From the NCBI GenBank assembly GCA_015847255.1, contig JADLZK010000243.1, positions 1 through 64,000 of the forward strand: DNA of 64,000 bases, read 5' to 3'. The DNA comes from Hyparrhenia diplandra. Taxonomy: Eukaryota; Streptophyta; Magnoliopsida; Poales; Poaceae. The position numbers were made by a program, and so were the translations under genes. The notes beneath the pieces were generated by a model. That model saw only the letters and a list, made by a program, of their open reading frames with translations. It did not search any database and had not been told where the DNA came from. Below are positions 1 to 12,384 of the stretch, piece after piece (position 1 is the stretch's first letter; the number at the start of each line of letters is the position of its first letter).

Positions 1-1889
1 ATGGTTGAAGTTTACAAAGAAGAAGGGTGTGTTTAACAAGGATCAGTATTATTTTAGGTCGAGGCTACAATTGCATTGGTTGAACGATCGATTGATTGAA
101 GTCGCAATGTCGCATTACACTTGTATATGTTACTATCCGTGTAGTACAATCTCCTTTTAATTTTTTGACAGCACGTAGTAGTTGAACACAACTCGTGCTT
201 TCTGATTTGAAAACTTTTGGGGGTTTCTGACACAGAGCCTTTCAGAAATCAAATCATACGGCCATCCAGCGAATCCAAGGCTTTCCTTGTTGCTGCAGAT
301 CGATCAGAATACCGTGCCGTTTGAACTATGAACACCAGCTACCTCTGTCATGCTATGCTAATAGGCATCCTGTCAGATTTTATTGGCGTCGTCCTGGATC
401 TTGTTCTGTCAGGTTTGACAGAGACTGGTAATCCGGCAGCTTATGAAGCAAACAAAATTGACAAAAAACACACACACGCGCTCATGACCTCACACACTTC
501 TAACAACAAGATCACGTAAGCCGCCTGTTGATCCGACGTGGTTTCGCCTGCGCTGAGCGTCGTTTAGATTGCCTTGTTTGACGGTCATTCATGATTCATA
601 TACTGACAGCCACATACAGGAAAGCAAATGAGGCGAGCCCTAGTCGTCGTCGTCGTCTTCCCAACACAGACGTACGCGATCGATGCCAATTCAGCCGCAA
701 GAAATGAAACGAGCAAAAACATCTGGGAGGAAAAGCATGTCCCCTGGCTCTCCCTTGGCTTGGATCGCAAAGCATCCTTCGTTCGCCTTTAACGATGGAT
801 CGATGCTCCCAAAAAGACAGGATAGGAAAAACTGAAAAGGCTCCGGCCGGGGCGTAGAAAAGCAGAGACGCTTTTGCGTCCGCTTCCACATCACGCGTCG
901 CTAGCTGTAGCAGTCGGATCGAGCTCTTCGGCGACGGAAGTGAGGACGAATTGGCGTTGGCGCCAACCACCACCGGTTCGCGTAGACCAGAGACGCAGAA
1001 GAAAGTACACATTGCTGCGTCTCTGCACCAACAATGGCCACACGAAACAAGAGAGAAAGAGCGCGAGGTCTTCCTGCGTTGTCAATGGAAGATTCGCGTA
1101 GAAGGAGAAGACGAGCAAGATAAAGATATCCATCCATGGTCATGCCGTGGGAATTCAGCGGTGTCCCTAAAAAGGCGAGTACAAGTTCAGATATATTGCT
1201 CGGAAGGCCGCCGATCTCTTTCTCGCTAAAACAAAATGCTTTTAGATTTCTGCTGAGACTAGCCCCGTGCGTTCTGGCTAGTTCTTCCCTGCTGCCTGGG
1301 CCTCGCCGGCACCCCCGCCACGTGCAGCAGGTGTCGCCGTTTTTTCCAACGGCATCAAACGCACGCAAATTAACTAACCGCCCGGGAAACTTGCGCCGGA
1401 ATACCCTCTCCAGAAATCTTCACAAGTCGACGCAGAGATTGTCGCTATAGTATATGCCCGCTGTGTGCATCAGCATGACATGCACATGATGCTTGTAGCG
1501 TGTGTGACTTGGACCGTATACGTGTGTGTATATGTACGGCCATGTTCTGTGTTACACAATACACCCCTCAGAATACGTGGTTTACCTATTCGCAAAAAAA
1601 AAAAAAATGTGGTTTATGCTTCTAAGAAACAACTTCAATTAATTATATATTAAAAAATATTAATATTTATATTACATAATTATAGCATACTTGAAAGATC
1701 TTTTGAATATTTTTGAGAAATTTATTTGGAGATACGAGTATTGCATGTATTTTTTTTTTTTTTTTCGAAAAAAATAGTGGCAAATTACCCTGTCAACTGT
1801 CCATGGGCTGACAGGACATATCGACCCCTCAGAAGCCGACAAAGTCCAATCTCGATTTTTATATAATTGTCTCCAGACTTGTAATTAAT
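1..1889. other. Intergenic stretch without a recognisable gene
   Basis: No reading frame here resembles a known protein. Positions 600-1450 are GC-richer and open in several frames on both strands, with no frame favoured and no domain motif. Positions 1600-1890 are AT-rich with a long T run near 1750. It lies downstream of the germin-like gene, which is on the minus strand. Confidence 0.5.
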
Positions 1890-1902
1890 TATTAAAAATA
1901 TT

Positions 1903-2108
1903 TTTTTTTTTGAGAATTACACATTACAATGAGAGAGAAGTCACCATAGGACGCCGATGCGTCGATGGGAGCGTCATTTTACCACTTAATACACAACGTG
2001 GGTAAATCCCTGGGAAAATCCAGGAAAAGGTCTAGCACCGGGATTTGAACCCCTGGTGGGTAGCGGCCATTTGACCGCCCTATTTGGACCCCGTCTACCA
2101 ATTTGCGC
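1903..2108 (-). mobile_element. tRNA-derived SINE with 13-bp target-site duplication
   Basis: Read on the minus strand, this 206-bp element starts next to AGCGCAAATTGGTAGACGGG (an A-box-like block), has a clear RNA polymerase III B box, GGTTCAAATCC, about 60 bp in, and ends in an A-rich tail (the T run at 1903-1911 on the plus strand). The 13-bp sequence TATTAAAAATATT flanks it exactly at 1890-1902 and 2109-2121, as expected of a target duplication made by LINE-driven retroposition. The B box could be mistaken for a tRNA gene, but no cloverleaf can be built. The family was not identified. Confidence 0.75.
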
Positions 2109-2300
2109 TATTAAAAATATTATTTAAAAAAATCTCTCCATGGTGCACACGTACCGGGCCTTGGTCGTGCAACAGAGAGTTGTTGATGGGCCCAAAATAT
2201 TTGTTTCGGAACTTTTTTCCTCCCATTTCTTTTCCTCGAGGGCCATTATCATTTGGGGCTAGTAGTTGCATGTTCAAGAAAAGAAATACTGTACTGCTGT

Positions 2301-2978
2301 CTATGATGATCCGCCGAGGGTTTCTTTGGATGTGCACGTCCTGGCCGTTGATCTTGAACGCTATCTTGAGCACCTCGTCCGGCACCGGCGGCTCCGTCGG
2401 AACGCCGAGAAGGGCACGAGCTGCGCGCGGGGGCTCTGGCTGTTGAGCCCCGACAGCACCACGGCGGGCGCCGCCCGTCCATGTTGTAGAGGAAGTGCAC
2501 CATCCCGCGCGGGAACACGAACGCCTCCCCGGCGCGCAGCAGCTGCGTGTACAGCCGGTACGACGTGTCCGCCGAACCCCACCAGCACGCTTCCGGCCAG
2601 CACCAGCGCCACCTCCGACGCGCGCGGGTGGGTGTGTGGCGGCACCCAGCCGCCCGGGGCCAGGTCGATGCGCGCCATGGCGGGGCCCTGTGCGTTCGCG
2701 CGCCGGGGAGGGAGGACGCCGGGTTCGTCACCGTCACGTTGAACCCGAACTGCGCCGTGGCGGCGGCGGACGGTGCGCACGCGACGACAGAGCTAAGGTG
2801 GCGAAGTGCTCCGCCCGCGCCGACGACGGGTCGATGGCAGGCCAGGCCGTTGAGGTGGAACTGGGGACGACGTGTCGGCGACGCGTAGTCCAGGAGGAGG
2901 TCGGGGTCGGACCTGCAGACGGCGGTGAAGTGAAGAGGCAGAGGAGGATTCGGTGGCTGATGCCGTTGCTGCCACCAT
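2301..2978 (-). CDS. Germin-like protein (cupin), frame broken by indels
   Basis: Germin-like proteins are secreted, manganese-binding cupins of the apoplast, and some have oxalate oxidase or superoxide dismutase activity. Cupin box 1 is readable as GGWVPPHTHPRASE and box 2 as GEAFVFPRGMVHFLYN, so the three histidines and the glutamate that bind metal are present. Upstream are a hydrophobic signal-like segment (ILLCLF), SDPDLLLDY and FHLNGLAC, all typical of the family; downstream is FKINGQDV near the C terminus. These pieces lie in three frames, so at least three or four single-base indels separate them. The ATG at 2976-2978 precedes the signal segment. The implied length, about 225 residues, is normal for the family. 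The exact stop is uncertain. No intron is needed. A TATA box lies about 115 bp upstream. Confidence 0.8.
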
Positions 2979-3091
2979 CAGCTGTATCTCATGATCATGG
3001 CTACCATTTCGATTTGTTTCCTCTGAATTTTGGCGGTAGAATAAACTAGATGTACGCTTCTGCCTAGATTCAGTGAGCAGTGTGGCAAAGT

Positions 3092-3102
3092 GTATATAAA
3101 TA
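3092..3102 (-). promoter_or_regulatory. TATA box of the germin-like gene
   Basis: On the minus strand the sequence reads CTATTTATATAC about 115 bp upstream of the germin-like ATG at 2978. Position and sequence fit a plant core promoter. Confidence 0.5.
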
Positions 3103-3452
3103 GTAGTAGCAGCATAACTGAAGTGTAGTTTATGACACGCGAGCATACAAGCTCATGCTTTGAAGTTACTATTTGTAGGTAACAGAGGGGTAAGGTCTAC
3201 CTTGCCTTCAAGAATGAACCTGTAGGTGCTTAGCACTCTACGACTGAAGCGCTATTTAACAAACAGCATCATAGAAAAATTTTTCCTATACCCGGCAAGA
3301 CTGGGCAAACCACGGTTCATGTCGTTGAGAATAAACTGGCAAAAACGAACGAGCAACAGCCCCCAAGTCTATTTCATATGGCAACTGACAAGCAGGTTAT
3401 ACATGTCATGTTGTGATAGATCTGATATTACAGCAGGCTCTCGGGCGGTGCC

Positions 3453-6400
3453 TTACAAAAGGGGCGATACATTTTGTTTGCTCATCAAGAAAGAGGCAGC
3501 CAAACACCGTGTTGAAAAATCAAACCTGATGATGGTATCCTGGTTTCCTACCAAAGCTTGCGTGTCATATTTGCACGCCCTCCCGCAGTCTGGACAGTAT
3601 GTCACCTGCATCCCATTTCAGGACAGGTTGGTTTAGAATACATGTTTAAGTAGCTATAGGCAGCACCACAGCGAGTTTTTTTAGATGTCCAAACACATCA
3701 AAATGAAAACTGGAAGATTGCAGTTATTCATGGGACAGAACGGCTGAAAATGTTACTGCCTTCTCGTGACTTGTATTTTTTCTATCTGATTTGGATTCAC
3801 CTCCAGCAAGCTAATGAATCCAACTGGTGAAGTGAATTACTACAAGTATAGGAATTACTACAAGTACTCCCTCCGTTTCAAATTATAGTTCGTTTGACTT
3901 TTTGACCCTAAGTTTGACCACTCGCCTCATTCAAAAATTTGCACAAAACTAGTCAAATTTAAGTCATTCTTAAAGAGCACTTGTTAATAAAGCAAACCAC
4001 AACAAAGAAGTGATATTTTTACACAAAATTTTGAATAAGGCAGTGTGGTCAAAGTTGGGGTTGAAAAAGTCAAAGCGAACTACAATTTGAAAGCGGATTT
4101 AGTAGTAAATTCTTAATGTCAGCATGTTTATGGCTGCAAGCTGCATCACACATTTGTGCGTAGATTCATACCGAGTAGAGCACAAAATGAGAATATACCT
4201 AAAAGTTTTTTTTCTGCTCAGCGAGCAAACACTCTTAAAACTTGTGCGTAAAGATATGAGCTCCAAGCCATACGGGAAAGATAACAAAGCTAAAATTACA
4301 AGATAGTAAGTCCTTGAGACATACCTCTAGAATCTTTGGTTTGAATCTGTTATCAAGCATAACATCTACACCATACATGGCCCTGGAGAATGGGTTCTGC
4401 ATCTCAGGATGAACAGCTGCGGCCCGACTCAAAAGATACAACGTATCATAGACCGTAGCTCTTTCATGGATGTCCAGCCATTTAACTAAAAGTTCAAGTA
4501 CAAATTAGTAATGCAACAACTAACAAGTCACATAAAAGAGAGCGAATAAGATGTTAAAACCTTGGTGCTCCTTCTCAAACTCCTTGACAAAGTCTGGTGT
4601 ATTCATATGATTCATCCTTCAATATAATTCTGGATCAGCGGAAACAGTTAGGTAACTAGCTAAATGCAACATGACAACTGATCACAATACAAGCATAAGC
4701 TAGGAGATGTGGGCAGACTTAGCAGAACCGCCAAAGCATACAAGAGAATGTGCCATTAATAAATCTTCAGCGTCAACTAATAATGATGTCCCATAGAAGC
4801 GAGAATGAGTTGGATCTTACCATCACAGTGAAATGGGTCTCATACTCAAAAAAAGCTGGTCTTCTCCAAAGTGTACTGATTGTTTGCTAACCTAACCTAG
4901 AGTAATAAAAAAAAAAAAAACACAATAGTCAAACAAAATTGATAATGGACAAAGGATTTTATCAGCGGCATCAGAATTTCAGGCCATACCCAGAAAACAT
5001 CAGATAGAAATATTATTTCCAAAGGCGGATACTACGGACCAAAAACAATATACCGAATATCAAACTTCCTTCCTTGGAAAAGTGCAGGGTGTTCAATATA
5101 TTTTTGGCATATCTTGGGGCCTGTTTCCATAAGTCTGATGATAGCAGATAAATCACCAGTAACTGTGGTATCGATTGTTCTTGCCATGTTCCAAAGGCTT
5201 TATGATCCATAAGTTGCCCATGCCATCTCGTTTTCTCACAATGTAATCACCAACAGTGGAGACAAATGGGTCTCTAGGTTATATGTAGGTTGAAGCCATT
5301 CAGGTGTGCCCCAAGCCTGCATGAGTTGATCTTAGTTTCAAATGCCACCAATGTTGATGTTCTAGATTTATACAGTAAGCCACACAAGGTCCCTAACCAC
5401 ACAAAAAGAAACTAACCTTGTGGATGGTCTCCGCGAAGGTGGTGCTTCATGACCAAGCAAGCTTCAAAAGGGAAACTGATTTGTGTATTGTTGGTCTGTG
5501 AGCCCTACAGCATTCTTTACTTCTGAATCACTTGCATGCTTACCCAGATAATGTCAGCCTCCTTTTGGATCAGTTGCTGCAGGTATACAGAACAGGTGTG
5601 AAAAGAGTTGCCTCTGATGCATACATTTGCAGAAATAATGGAAGATACCCAACTAAATTCCATTAATTGTCAAGTTTATAGGAATGTATTAAAGGAAGCA
5701 AACTGATCAGATGACATCACAAAAGTTTCATACTAAACAGAATACTACAAAAACTATATATCACATTAATTTTGATTTGGTTTTTGCTTGCAAGCATTAC
5801 AAGATGGGTTGACAATACTGCAAGTCATAAATTACATGGTGCATTAATAGACCCCAGGTACTATCACAAAAGGGTGCACAAGAGAAATAACAGAATACTT
5901 ATTAGTAGTTGGATAAAATAATAATACCAAATATGCAAAAGAATTTTGAAGGTTCAGATGATCCAGATAAATGAATATTCTTTTTATTTGCAGACAAGAT
6001 AACCATTGCTTTTCAAGTAACAAGTACAGATGTTAAGGAGAGAAGGCTAAAAAAAAAGAGGAAAAGGACTGCAAGCATGGGTTGAAAACTTGTGTGAACA
6101 ATAGCTAAATTCTTCAAGCAAAAGGATGACAAATCATAAGACAGGATTGAATGTTGCTTACTGAGAACAAACTCTGGCCGTGTTAAAAACTCCTCTACAT
6201 GAGGTATGTCAGTATATACTTTCGAAGGTGCCGCGACCATCATTTGGGCGTATACTTTTGGTAGAAAGGTGTCTCTTCTATTTTTGTCGAAGAACAAATG
6301 CTATTTGATTGAAGTTGTTCTTGGTACCTCCTGAATTCCTATAAAGTAGAAAAAGATATATATGGGTATGATAAGGTTATTAAATTGCAGCCTCCAGTAC

Positions 6401-9400
6401 CAAAAAAGCATCTTTGTGTGTACAAAATAGGCTCAGAAGCAAAATTGCCTGAATAAAGTAGTTCTCAGGTGTGCAGAACCAAGCTGTAAGCCTAGCCGAA
6501 CGCTGTTTGTCCTCGCCAATACCAAACAAGAAATCCCGGTACACTCTTCTCCAGTATGAACATCATGAGTGGGCCCAGAATTGTGTGTAACTGAAAATGT
6601 GGATATTAGCAAACTATATAGTGTTAAATAAGTCATAGGAAATCCATATCAAGGGTCAATACCTTATAGCAGTGTCTAGTTTCCTTCTGGCATGAACAAG
6701 AATGGAGCTACTCTGAAGTTTGCATTATCACTGTATGGCATGGCTGAGCCCAACTCGTCCATGACATACCTGCATAAATAACCAAGCATCAAATGAAAAC
6801 AGTATGGACTAACAAAATATCCTCTGCTCACAGTCCAGGCATTCTGTTTACAGTAAGGCAAAAGGTAAATCGAGATAATCTGATAATCTAACTCTAAGTA
6901 ATGAGTCATAGTGGTGTGCAATGATCATTTGACCAAACCTTTGCAGAGATCAACCAAGTTACTACTGAACCAGTTCATGCTTTCAAAAAGTGATAAGAAA
7001 AGAATGGAAATCAAGGCATACCAAATAGGTGTTTCATCAATCTTTTCCTCATCAGCAAGGCGGTATGTCATAAGATACGAAAACCACATTGCACCAATAA
7101 TTCTTTCAGCAAGGGGGTTCTTCAAGGCGACCATTCTGGGCTTGGCGGTTCAAGATGCAGAGTCAACTATATGCTTCCCACTCTCTATTATACTTGAGGA
7201 ATCCACACCATTTATCAAAAGTAAATTAGGGAGAGACTCAAGAATGGGAGATTGCGCTGTTTCCCAGAGGGCCAGGAATGTCAACCTGTGAAATGAGTTT
7301 GCTAGGTAAAATTTGATTATAGTGATCCTTGTCAAAGAATCTAGACAAAACAAACTGAGAAAAAAACACCATAGGCCACTGAATAAGTGCATGTTCCACA
7401 ATACACAACTTGTCGAAGTCGACATGTTTCTTAGGCATGTCAGTGAGACATCAAAGCTGTATTGTAGGCATATGAACCTATTCAGTGGAATACAGGGAAT
7501 TTCTTGAAAAAGAACACATGAAGATGTGTCAAAAGAAGATATGTAGCTGTAGCATAGTACCTCCAATTCTTGTAACTGAGTGAATCCACCAAATAGCTTT
7601 AAGAGATCATCGCCAGAAATTTGATCCAGAGGATTACCACGGATGTTCAATTTTGACAGAGATGGCAAATTACTAGGAGAGAATACCTAGGGGGTTTAAC
7701 ACCACAGAGAGGGAAATTGTCAGTACAAGCGTTGAGAATTGCATCATGTCATTAGTAAACAATCAGTTGGGGTCATTAGATACCTTTTGGTAGCTTATGA
7801 ATGCATCTATCAGAAAGGTCAATAGTCTCAATACTCCCTAACATTGTGCTTTCTCGCGATAAGAACAGGGATTATCTGCTCCAACAATGTCTGCACAAAA
7901 ACCTAATGCCCACACTCCAGCTTTACTCGTAAAATGCGAGTTATATATTTCAATCAGAGAGACCATCTAGAAGAGCTTTGTCAATACTAGCAAGACCAAC
8001 AGGACAACCAAAAATGTCAGATCATGATAACTGGAAGGCTATTAAAAGACTCTACTACCTGAAAATACACATGACAGTAAAATTCTAGAAGCCTTCAATT
8101 ATCCATGAAGTACTGACTCCTTGCTCCTTAAGCCTGTTCCGGCAGGGCTCCAGCTCAAGAAATCTTGGATCTCTAGCTAGAGGTGCATCAAGAGCATATG
8201 GATGAATCATTTTATTTGCAGATTGGACTAAATGCAAATATTTAAACCACTCTAATTCCATCTACAGACTAAAGATCACACCTAGATCTTGGAGCTGAAG
8301 CTGTGCCAAACAGGCCTTAATCAGGGAATTGCTGTTCCCTTTCATGGCATTGCTGTTACCAGACATGTATTGTAACCAAATGTAGCGTTAGAAAGCTGTT
8401 ATTTAGACAAATTAAGTTTCCGGACCCAAACTTCATGCATGCATAACCACTCTTCTGTTGTAGTTAGGATTGTTGATACTATAAAGGCTCAAAATGCATG
8501 GATGGCAAAAGAGCAGGCAAGTGTTTTACTACTTTTCTGTCCCAAATCCGCCTTTGGCACCTCAAATCCATCCATATATTAAATCAATTGATTGCACGAC
8601 CACAAAACACAACATTTCAGGCTTCAGAATTTGCATGAATGAATGCTAAGATTAATGCGCCTTGAAGTATTTCATGAAGATACATTACTTCCCAGTTTCC
8701 ATCAATGTAATGTTAGGTTTTCAACTTGAGTTTCTCTTTGGCCTCAAATTGCCATTGAAGTATGCGGAAGACAAGTTGCTTACTAACTTCCATCAATGTG
8801 ATAGTTTATCTTAAATTGAGTTATATTTGGCCTTTGAATTGCCATGGAAGTATGCACTGAAGTATTTGTTAAACAATGTAAGAAAAAAAAAAACCCTCAC
8901 CTTTTGCCAAGAACAGGATTCTCGTTCAACCAAAAGTGCCTTTAGCTTTGCACACTTCCTGATTTCTTGCATAACTTTTTCTCTGGATCCTGCAGCTTGT
9001 TTCCCCATAGGTTGAGAGCTACCGCATTCTAGTCGGTCTGAGAGGGAATAGTTAAGATAAATTGAACACCAGGGCGTGTCGAAAACAATTCTCCCGAGTT
9101 CTGACAACTAGCATAAAACATTATAAAAATACTTTATTGAAGTCACCGCTAGTAACATTACGTATTAGACAAAAGCGCTAAAATTCACAGGTTAAACCTT
9201 TTTATTTTTCATGGAGAACGTTAGAACAAAGCACGTAACCATTTTTTTCCCAACAGTATATTATAAATGAGCAAAACTGAGAACCTGTACATTGGAAAGA
9301 ATCAGACCGGAAATTTTGCAGATAGATCCAAGGCTACTAGCATGTCATCATCAATTCCAAGTTCTTCAAGTTCCAGCCATGCTGCAGAATCACTTCCCCT

Positions 9401-10376
9401 CTCCTGAACTCTAGCCCTTTCTTTCTCGACTACTTGCAATACATGCTCCAAGCTCCCACTGTCTTGACCATCCTTCTCATCTGCCTCTTCAGTTTCGGTC
9501 CTGCGGTCCAAATCCACACACATCAATGCTGCCATCCTTTTTTCAGCCAATCCTGGCACTTCCAAGAACTGCAAGATCATCAAACACATGCATAAAGATC
9601 ACCTGTAAGTGAGCGCTACTACAATTCTTCCTTGCTGACCGCTGAGGATGCATATATAATAACAGAGGAGTTCAAGAAGGCGCTGATTGTTGTATTGTTA
9701 AACAAGTAGTGTGGTGAGAATTAGGACCCTGTTAGCTAGAAGCCTAGAACAGTTTAAGGTGACTGAAATTCTAGCCACCACTTGACGAATTGAACTAATT
9801 ACAATATAGAATGACCAACTATCCACACCTTCAACACATAACTTATAATCGTTTCCAATTTGTCAAAAATGAAATGGGACGTGCTAAATGACTATTGACT
9901 ACACTGGAATAAGCAGATGATTAAACTGAGGCGAATTCATGGCAATCTTCAAATTCAGAGTAATAATTATCCAGCCATGCATCACAAACACTTAAAGCCA
10001 TACCGACCCCAAACACTTTGCTCCTCGACAGACTAAGCTGAATTCACTCAAATCGCCACGCGTAAATGCCACTTTACCTGCTTGAGCGCATCAGGGAGGC
10101 GGAAGGACCACGCGTGGTCGACGAGGAAGACATCCGACTCCTTTCCCAGAGACTCATCGGCGGGAGAACGAGGCGCCGCTGCCTCCCCTCCCTCATGGCT
10201 CGACGGCAAAAAGACCTCCCCGCCGTCGAACACCTCGTCCGCGAGCTTGCGGTACAGCTTCTGGTGCAGCGATGGCGGGATGCCGGCCGCGGCCAGCAGG
10301 TACGCGTGCACCGCGCGAAGTCTTCGTAGGTTCGGATGCGGTCTCCAGGCGAGGCAGAGGCAGCCACGGGTGACAT
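3453..10376 (-). CDS. TTLL12: Tubulin-tyrosine-ligase-like protein 12, 15 exons
   Basis: TTLL12 combines an N-terminal regulatory region with a C-terminal ATP-grasp TTL domain; family members act on tubulin and TTLL12 has also been linked to histone methylation. Exons (minus): 10376-10078, 9568-9308, 9037-8901, 7890-7784, 7686-7561, 7285-7022, 6769-6663, 6590-~6449, 6330-6162, 5576-5417, 5316-4990, 4896-4821, 4629-4561, 4485-4325, 3605-3453. Leucine-rich segments IETIDLSDRCIHKLPK and PSLSKLNIRGNPLDQ lie in exons 4-5, and ESLPNLLLINGV in exon 6. TTL-domain blocks include TDPKEADIIW and FPFEACLVMKHHL (exon 10), RKRDGMGNLWI, KYIEHPALFQGRKFD and LSDVFWV (exon 11), then YGVDVMLDNRFKPKILE (exon 14) and TYCPDCGRACKYDT (exon 15). 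The first ATG is followed by SPVAASASPGDRIRTYEDF. Several single-base indels break the frame, for example near 10312 (one G missing) and near 6530. Splice sites are otherwise conserved, except for an unclear donor of exon 8. Confidence 0.9.
3867..4102. mobile_element. Stowaway-like MITE in the last TTLL12 intron
   Basis: The element starts CTCCCTCCGTTTCAAATTATAG and ends with a degenerate inverse, CTACAATTTGAAAGCGGATTTAG. TA dinucleotides flank both ends. The inner arms (TTTGACTTTTTGACC and GGTTGAAAAAGTCAAAGCGAA) can pair, so the whole can fold as a hairpin. Confidence 0.7.
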
Positions 10377-11811
10377 GCCCAGAGCACCCCCGGAAGCGGC
10401 GGCGGCGGCGGGTGCGTGCGTGCGTGGGGAGAAGAAGAAGGGTTTTAGGGCCTCCAGAAAAAACAGAGTGGAGTGGAAAGGAGGCGAGAAGAAGCGAACC
10501 TGCTTTTTGCCGCTTTAGGATTCGCGCTGAGATGATTCGTTTTTGAGAAGGAAAAAAGTACAGATAGCCCTGACCTATGGAACATGGTGCGCATAATCCC
10601 TCAAATTATGAAGCGGTCCCCAATTTCGCGAGCTTCCAAAACCGTCTACTTTTTATCCACAGGGGCAGTTTTGACGACGGGTTTGCAGTAACCTCTGGAT
10701 TTGCTAAGAAAACCTCAAAAAATTAATTAAAGCACACCATATTATATATTCATTGTGTAGATCTACTTATGTGAAGTACAAACAAAATTGGATTTTCCAT
10801 TTACGATTTTTCTGTGATTTACTATGAATTTTTAAAAATATGGTTACTGTAGCAAAACCATAGTTCGTAGCGGCCCGTGAAATCCCAAAAACTGCCCCTA
10901 TAAAATCCACGGTTTTAAGTTGAAGGCAGAAATTAGGCGCTTCATAGGGACTGTGCAACTATGTGCAAATAGGGTCGGGGGTATTGAACTTTTCCTTTGA
11001 AAACTTCTCAGACGATTCTCGCTCAAGGCGGGGAGATGGCCGCCCCTTGGCGGTTGTCTGGTCGGTGGTCGTCAACTCGTCATCGTGTTTCCGATTCTTA
11101 CATTTTTTTTCACTGCACTTTTGTTTTGTTTCTCCCGAAAAAAGAAATTAAATATAAAACCATGAAAACACGTTTCTTATATGTAGAGCTAGGATCACAT
11201 TTGTTTTAGATGATGGGAGACTAAGTAACAACCCCTACGCCCCTACAAATGCTCAAGATGTATTCGCAAAGAGTGACAAGCAAGTGGTTTACTCGTTCGG
11301 CTGGTCATATGGCTGATAATGATTTATTATGGGGAGTAAAATATTGTACCATGGCTGATAAAAACGTGGTTAATAAGTTCAAACGAACATGTTAATGTAT
11401 GAATACCGCCACAACATTTTTAAGTGTAGTTTGCAAAGGACTGGATACCAGGACAATCACGAGATGGATCCCGATCGTTGATATACAATGGCATCGTCGT
11501 TGATATACAATGGCATCGTCATTGTGTCTAGTCACCTATTTCTGCTGACGTTTCGCCACTTCAGATGCGCATCGGTTCCAATTCAGTTCATTGACCGTGG
11601 ATCGCTATTTCTGTTTACAATGCAGCAGATAGCAACGTTCGATTCACCATCTTCCTTGCTTCGTCCTGTCTTAATGTTAGGGGTTTTGCTTCACTTTTTA
11701 TCATCAATCTCGTTTTGTTGAGACATTACCGGAGGAGCAAGAAGGTGCATCAAAATAGTTTCTCAGTTATATCGGCAAGACCAGAAACGAAAGAAGAGCA
11801 AAGCACATATT
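10377..11811. other. TTLL12 upstream region and possible DNA transposon remnant
   Basis: The first ~150 bp are GC-rich and presumably hold the TTLL12 promoter and 5' UTR. From about 10548 to 10998 there is a non-coding block whose ends are imperfect inverted copies (GAAAAAAGTACAGATAGCCCTGACC and GGGTCGGGGGTATTGAACTTTTCC), suggesting a short non-autonomous DNA transposon. A 19-bp direct repeat, TTGATATACAATGGCATCG, occurs twice near 11478-11518. No gene is evident. Confidence 0.35.
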
Positions 11812-12384
11812 GGGCATGTTTGGATACTCTAACTTTCAGCTAGTGATAAAAGTTAGTTTCACAGATCTAACTCTAGCTCTAAACTAGCTAGTGGTGTTTG
11901 GATTGAGGGGTTAGATTAACATTAAATGTCCTTTTCAATCATTTGGTGGAGGAAGAGAGAAAATGTACTTTTAGTGGAGCCAATCGAACTAGCTCTCATT
12001 AGTATTCCCCTCCGTCACTAAATGTTTGTCATTCTCGCTTCTAGAGACGATGCTTCGAAACAATTATATATTAAAATATATAAAATATTTATGCTAAGTA
12101 ATTGATAATCATCGGAAAGAGCTTTTTATCTAGTTTTTTAATAAATTTATTTAAAAATATAAATGTTGCATTATTTTACACAAAATCAAGTTAAACTTGC
12201 CACACATGAGTGATGATACGAACACCAACGGCGACGGTCAATTAGGGGGCGGAGGGAAAGTACCTCTTGGATGGGCTAGTTTTTTGGTGTGAGTTAGATA
12301 CAACTAGCCCACTCTAACCCTCTGTTTGGATCTTTTTGGGTTAGTTGAGCATAAACTGCTTCTAGCAGCGCGGATCTAAACAAA
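11812..12384. mobile_element. MITE with GGGCATGTTTGGAT terminus, interrupted by another MITE
   Basis: The element begins GGGCATGTTTGGATACTCTAAC and ends GTTAGTTGAGCATAAACTG...GGATCTAAACA. It is the same family as the copy at 35050-35294, which has both termini intact. Its right terminus is degenerate, so the end is approximate. A Stowaway at 12005-12260 splits it. Confidence 0.65.
12005..12260. mobile_element. Stowaway-like MITE nested in the MITE at 11812-12384
   Basis: Termini are TTCCCCTCCGTCAC and GGCGGAGGGAAAG, flanked by TA at 12003-12004 and 12261-12262. Joining the flanks gives ATTAGTACCTCTTGGATGGG, which aligns with ATTAGCACTCTTGGGTGGG in the uninterrupted relative at 35158-35177. 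The internal sequence resembles the element at 29162-29424. Confidence 0.75.

Noticed and set aside
2028..2092. tRNA-like sequence (GGGATTTGAACCCC) on the plus strand
   Set aside because: It is the reverse complement of the B box of the SINE at 1903-2108; no acceptor stem or cloverleaf can be formed.
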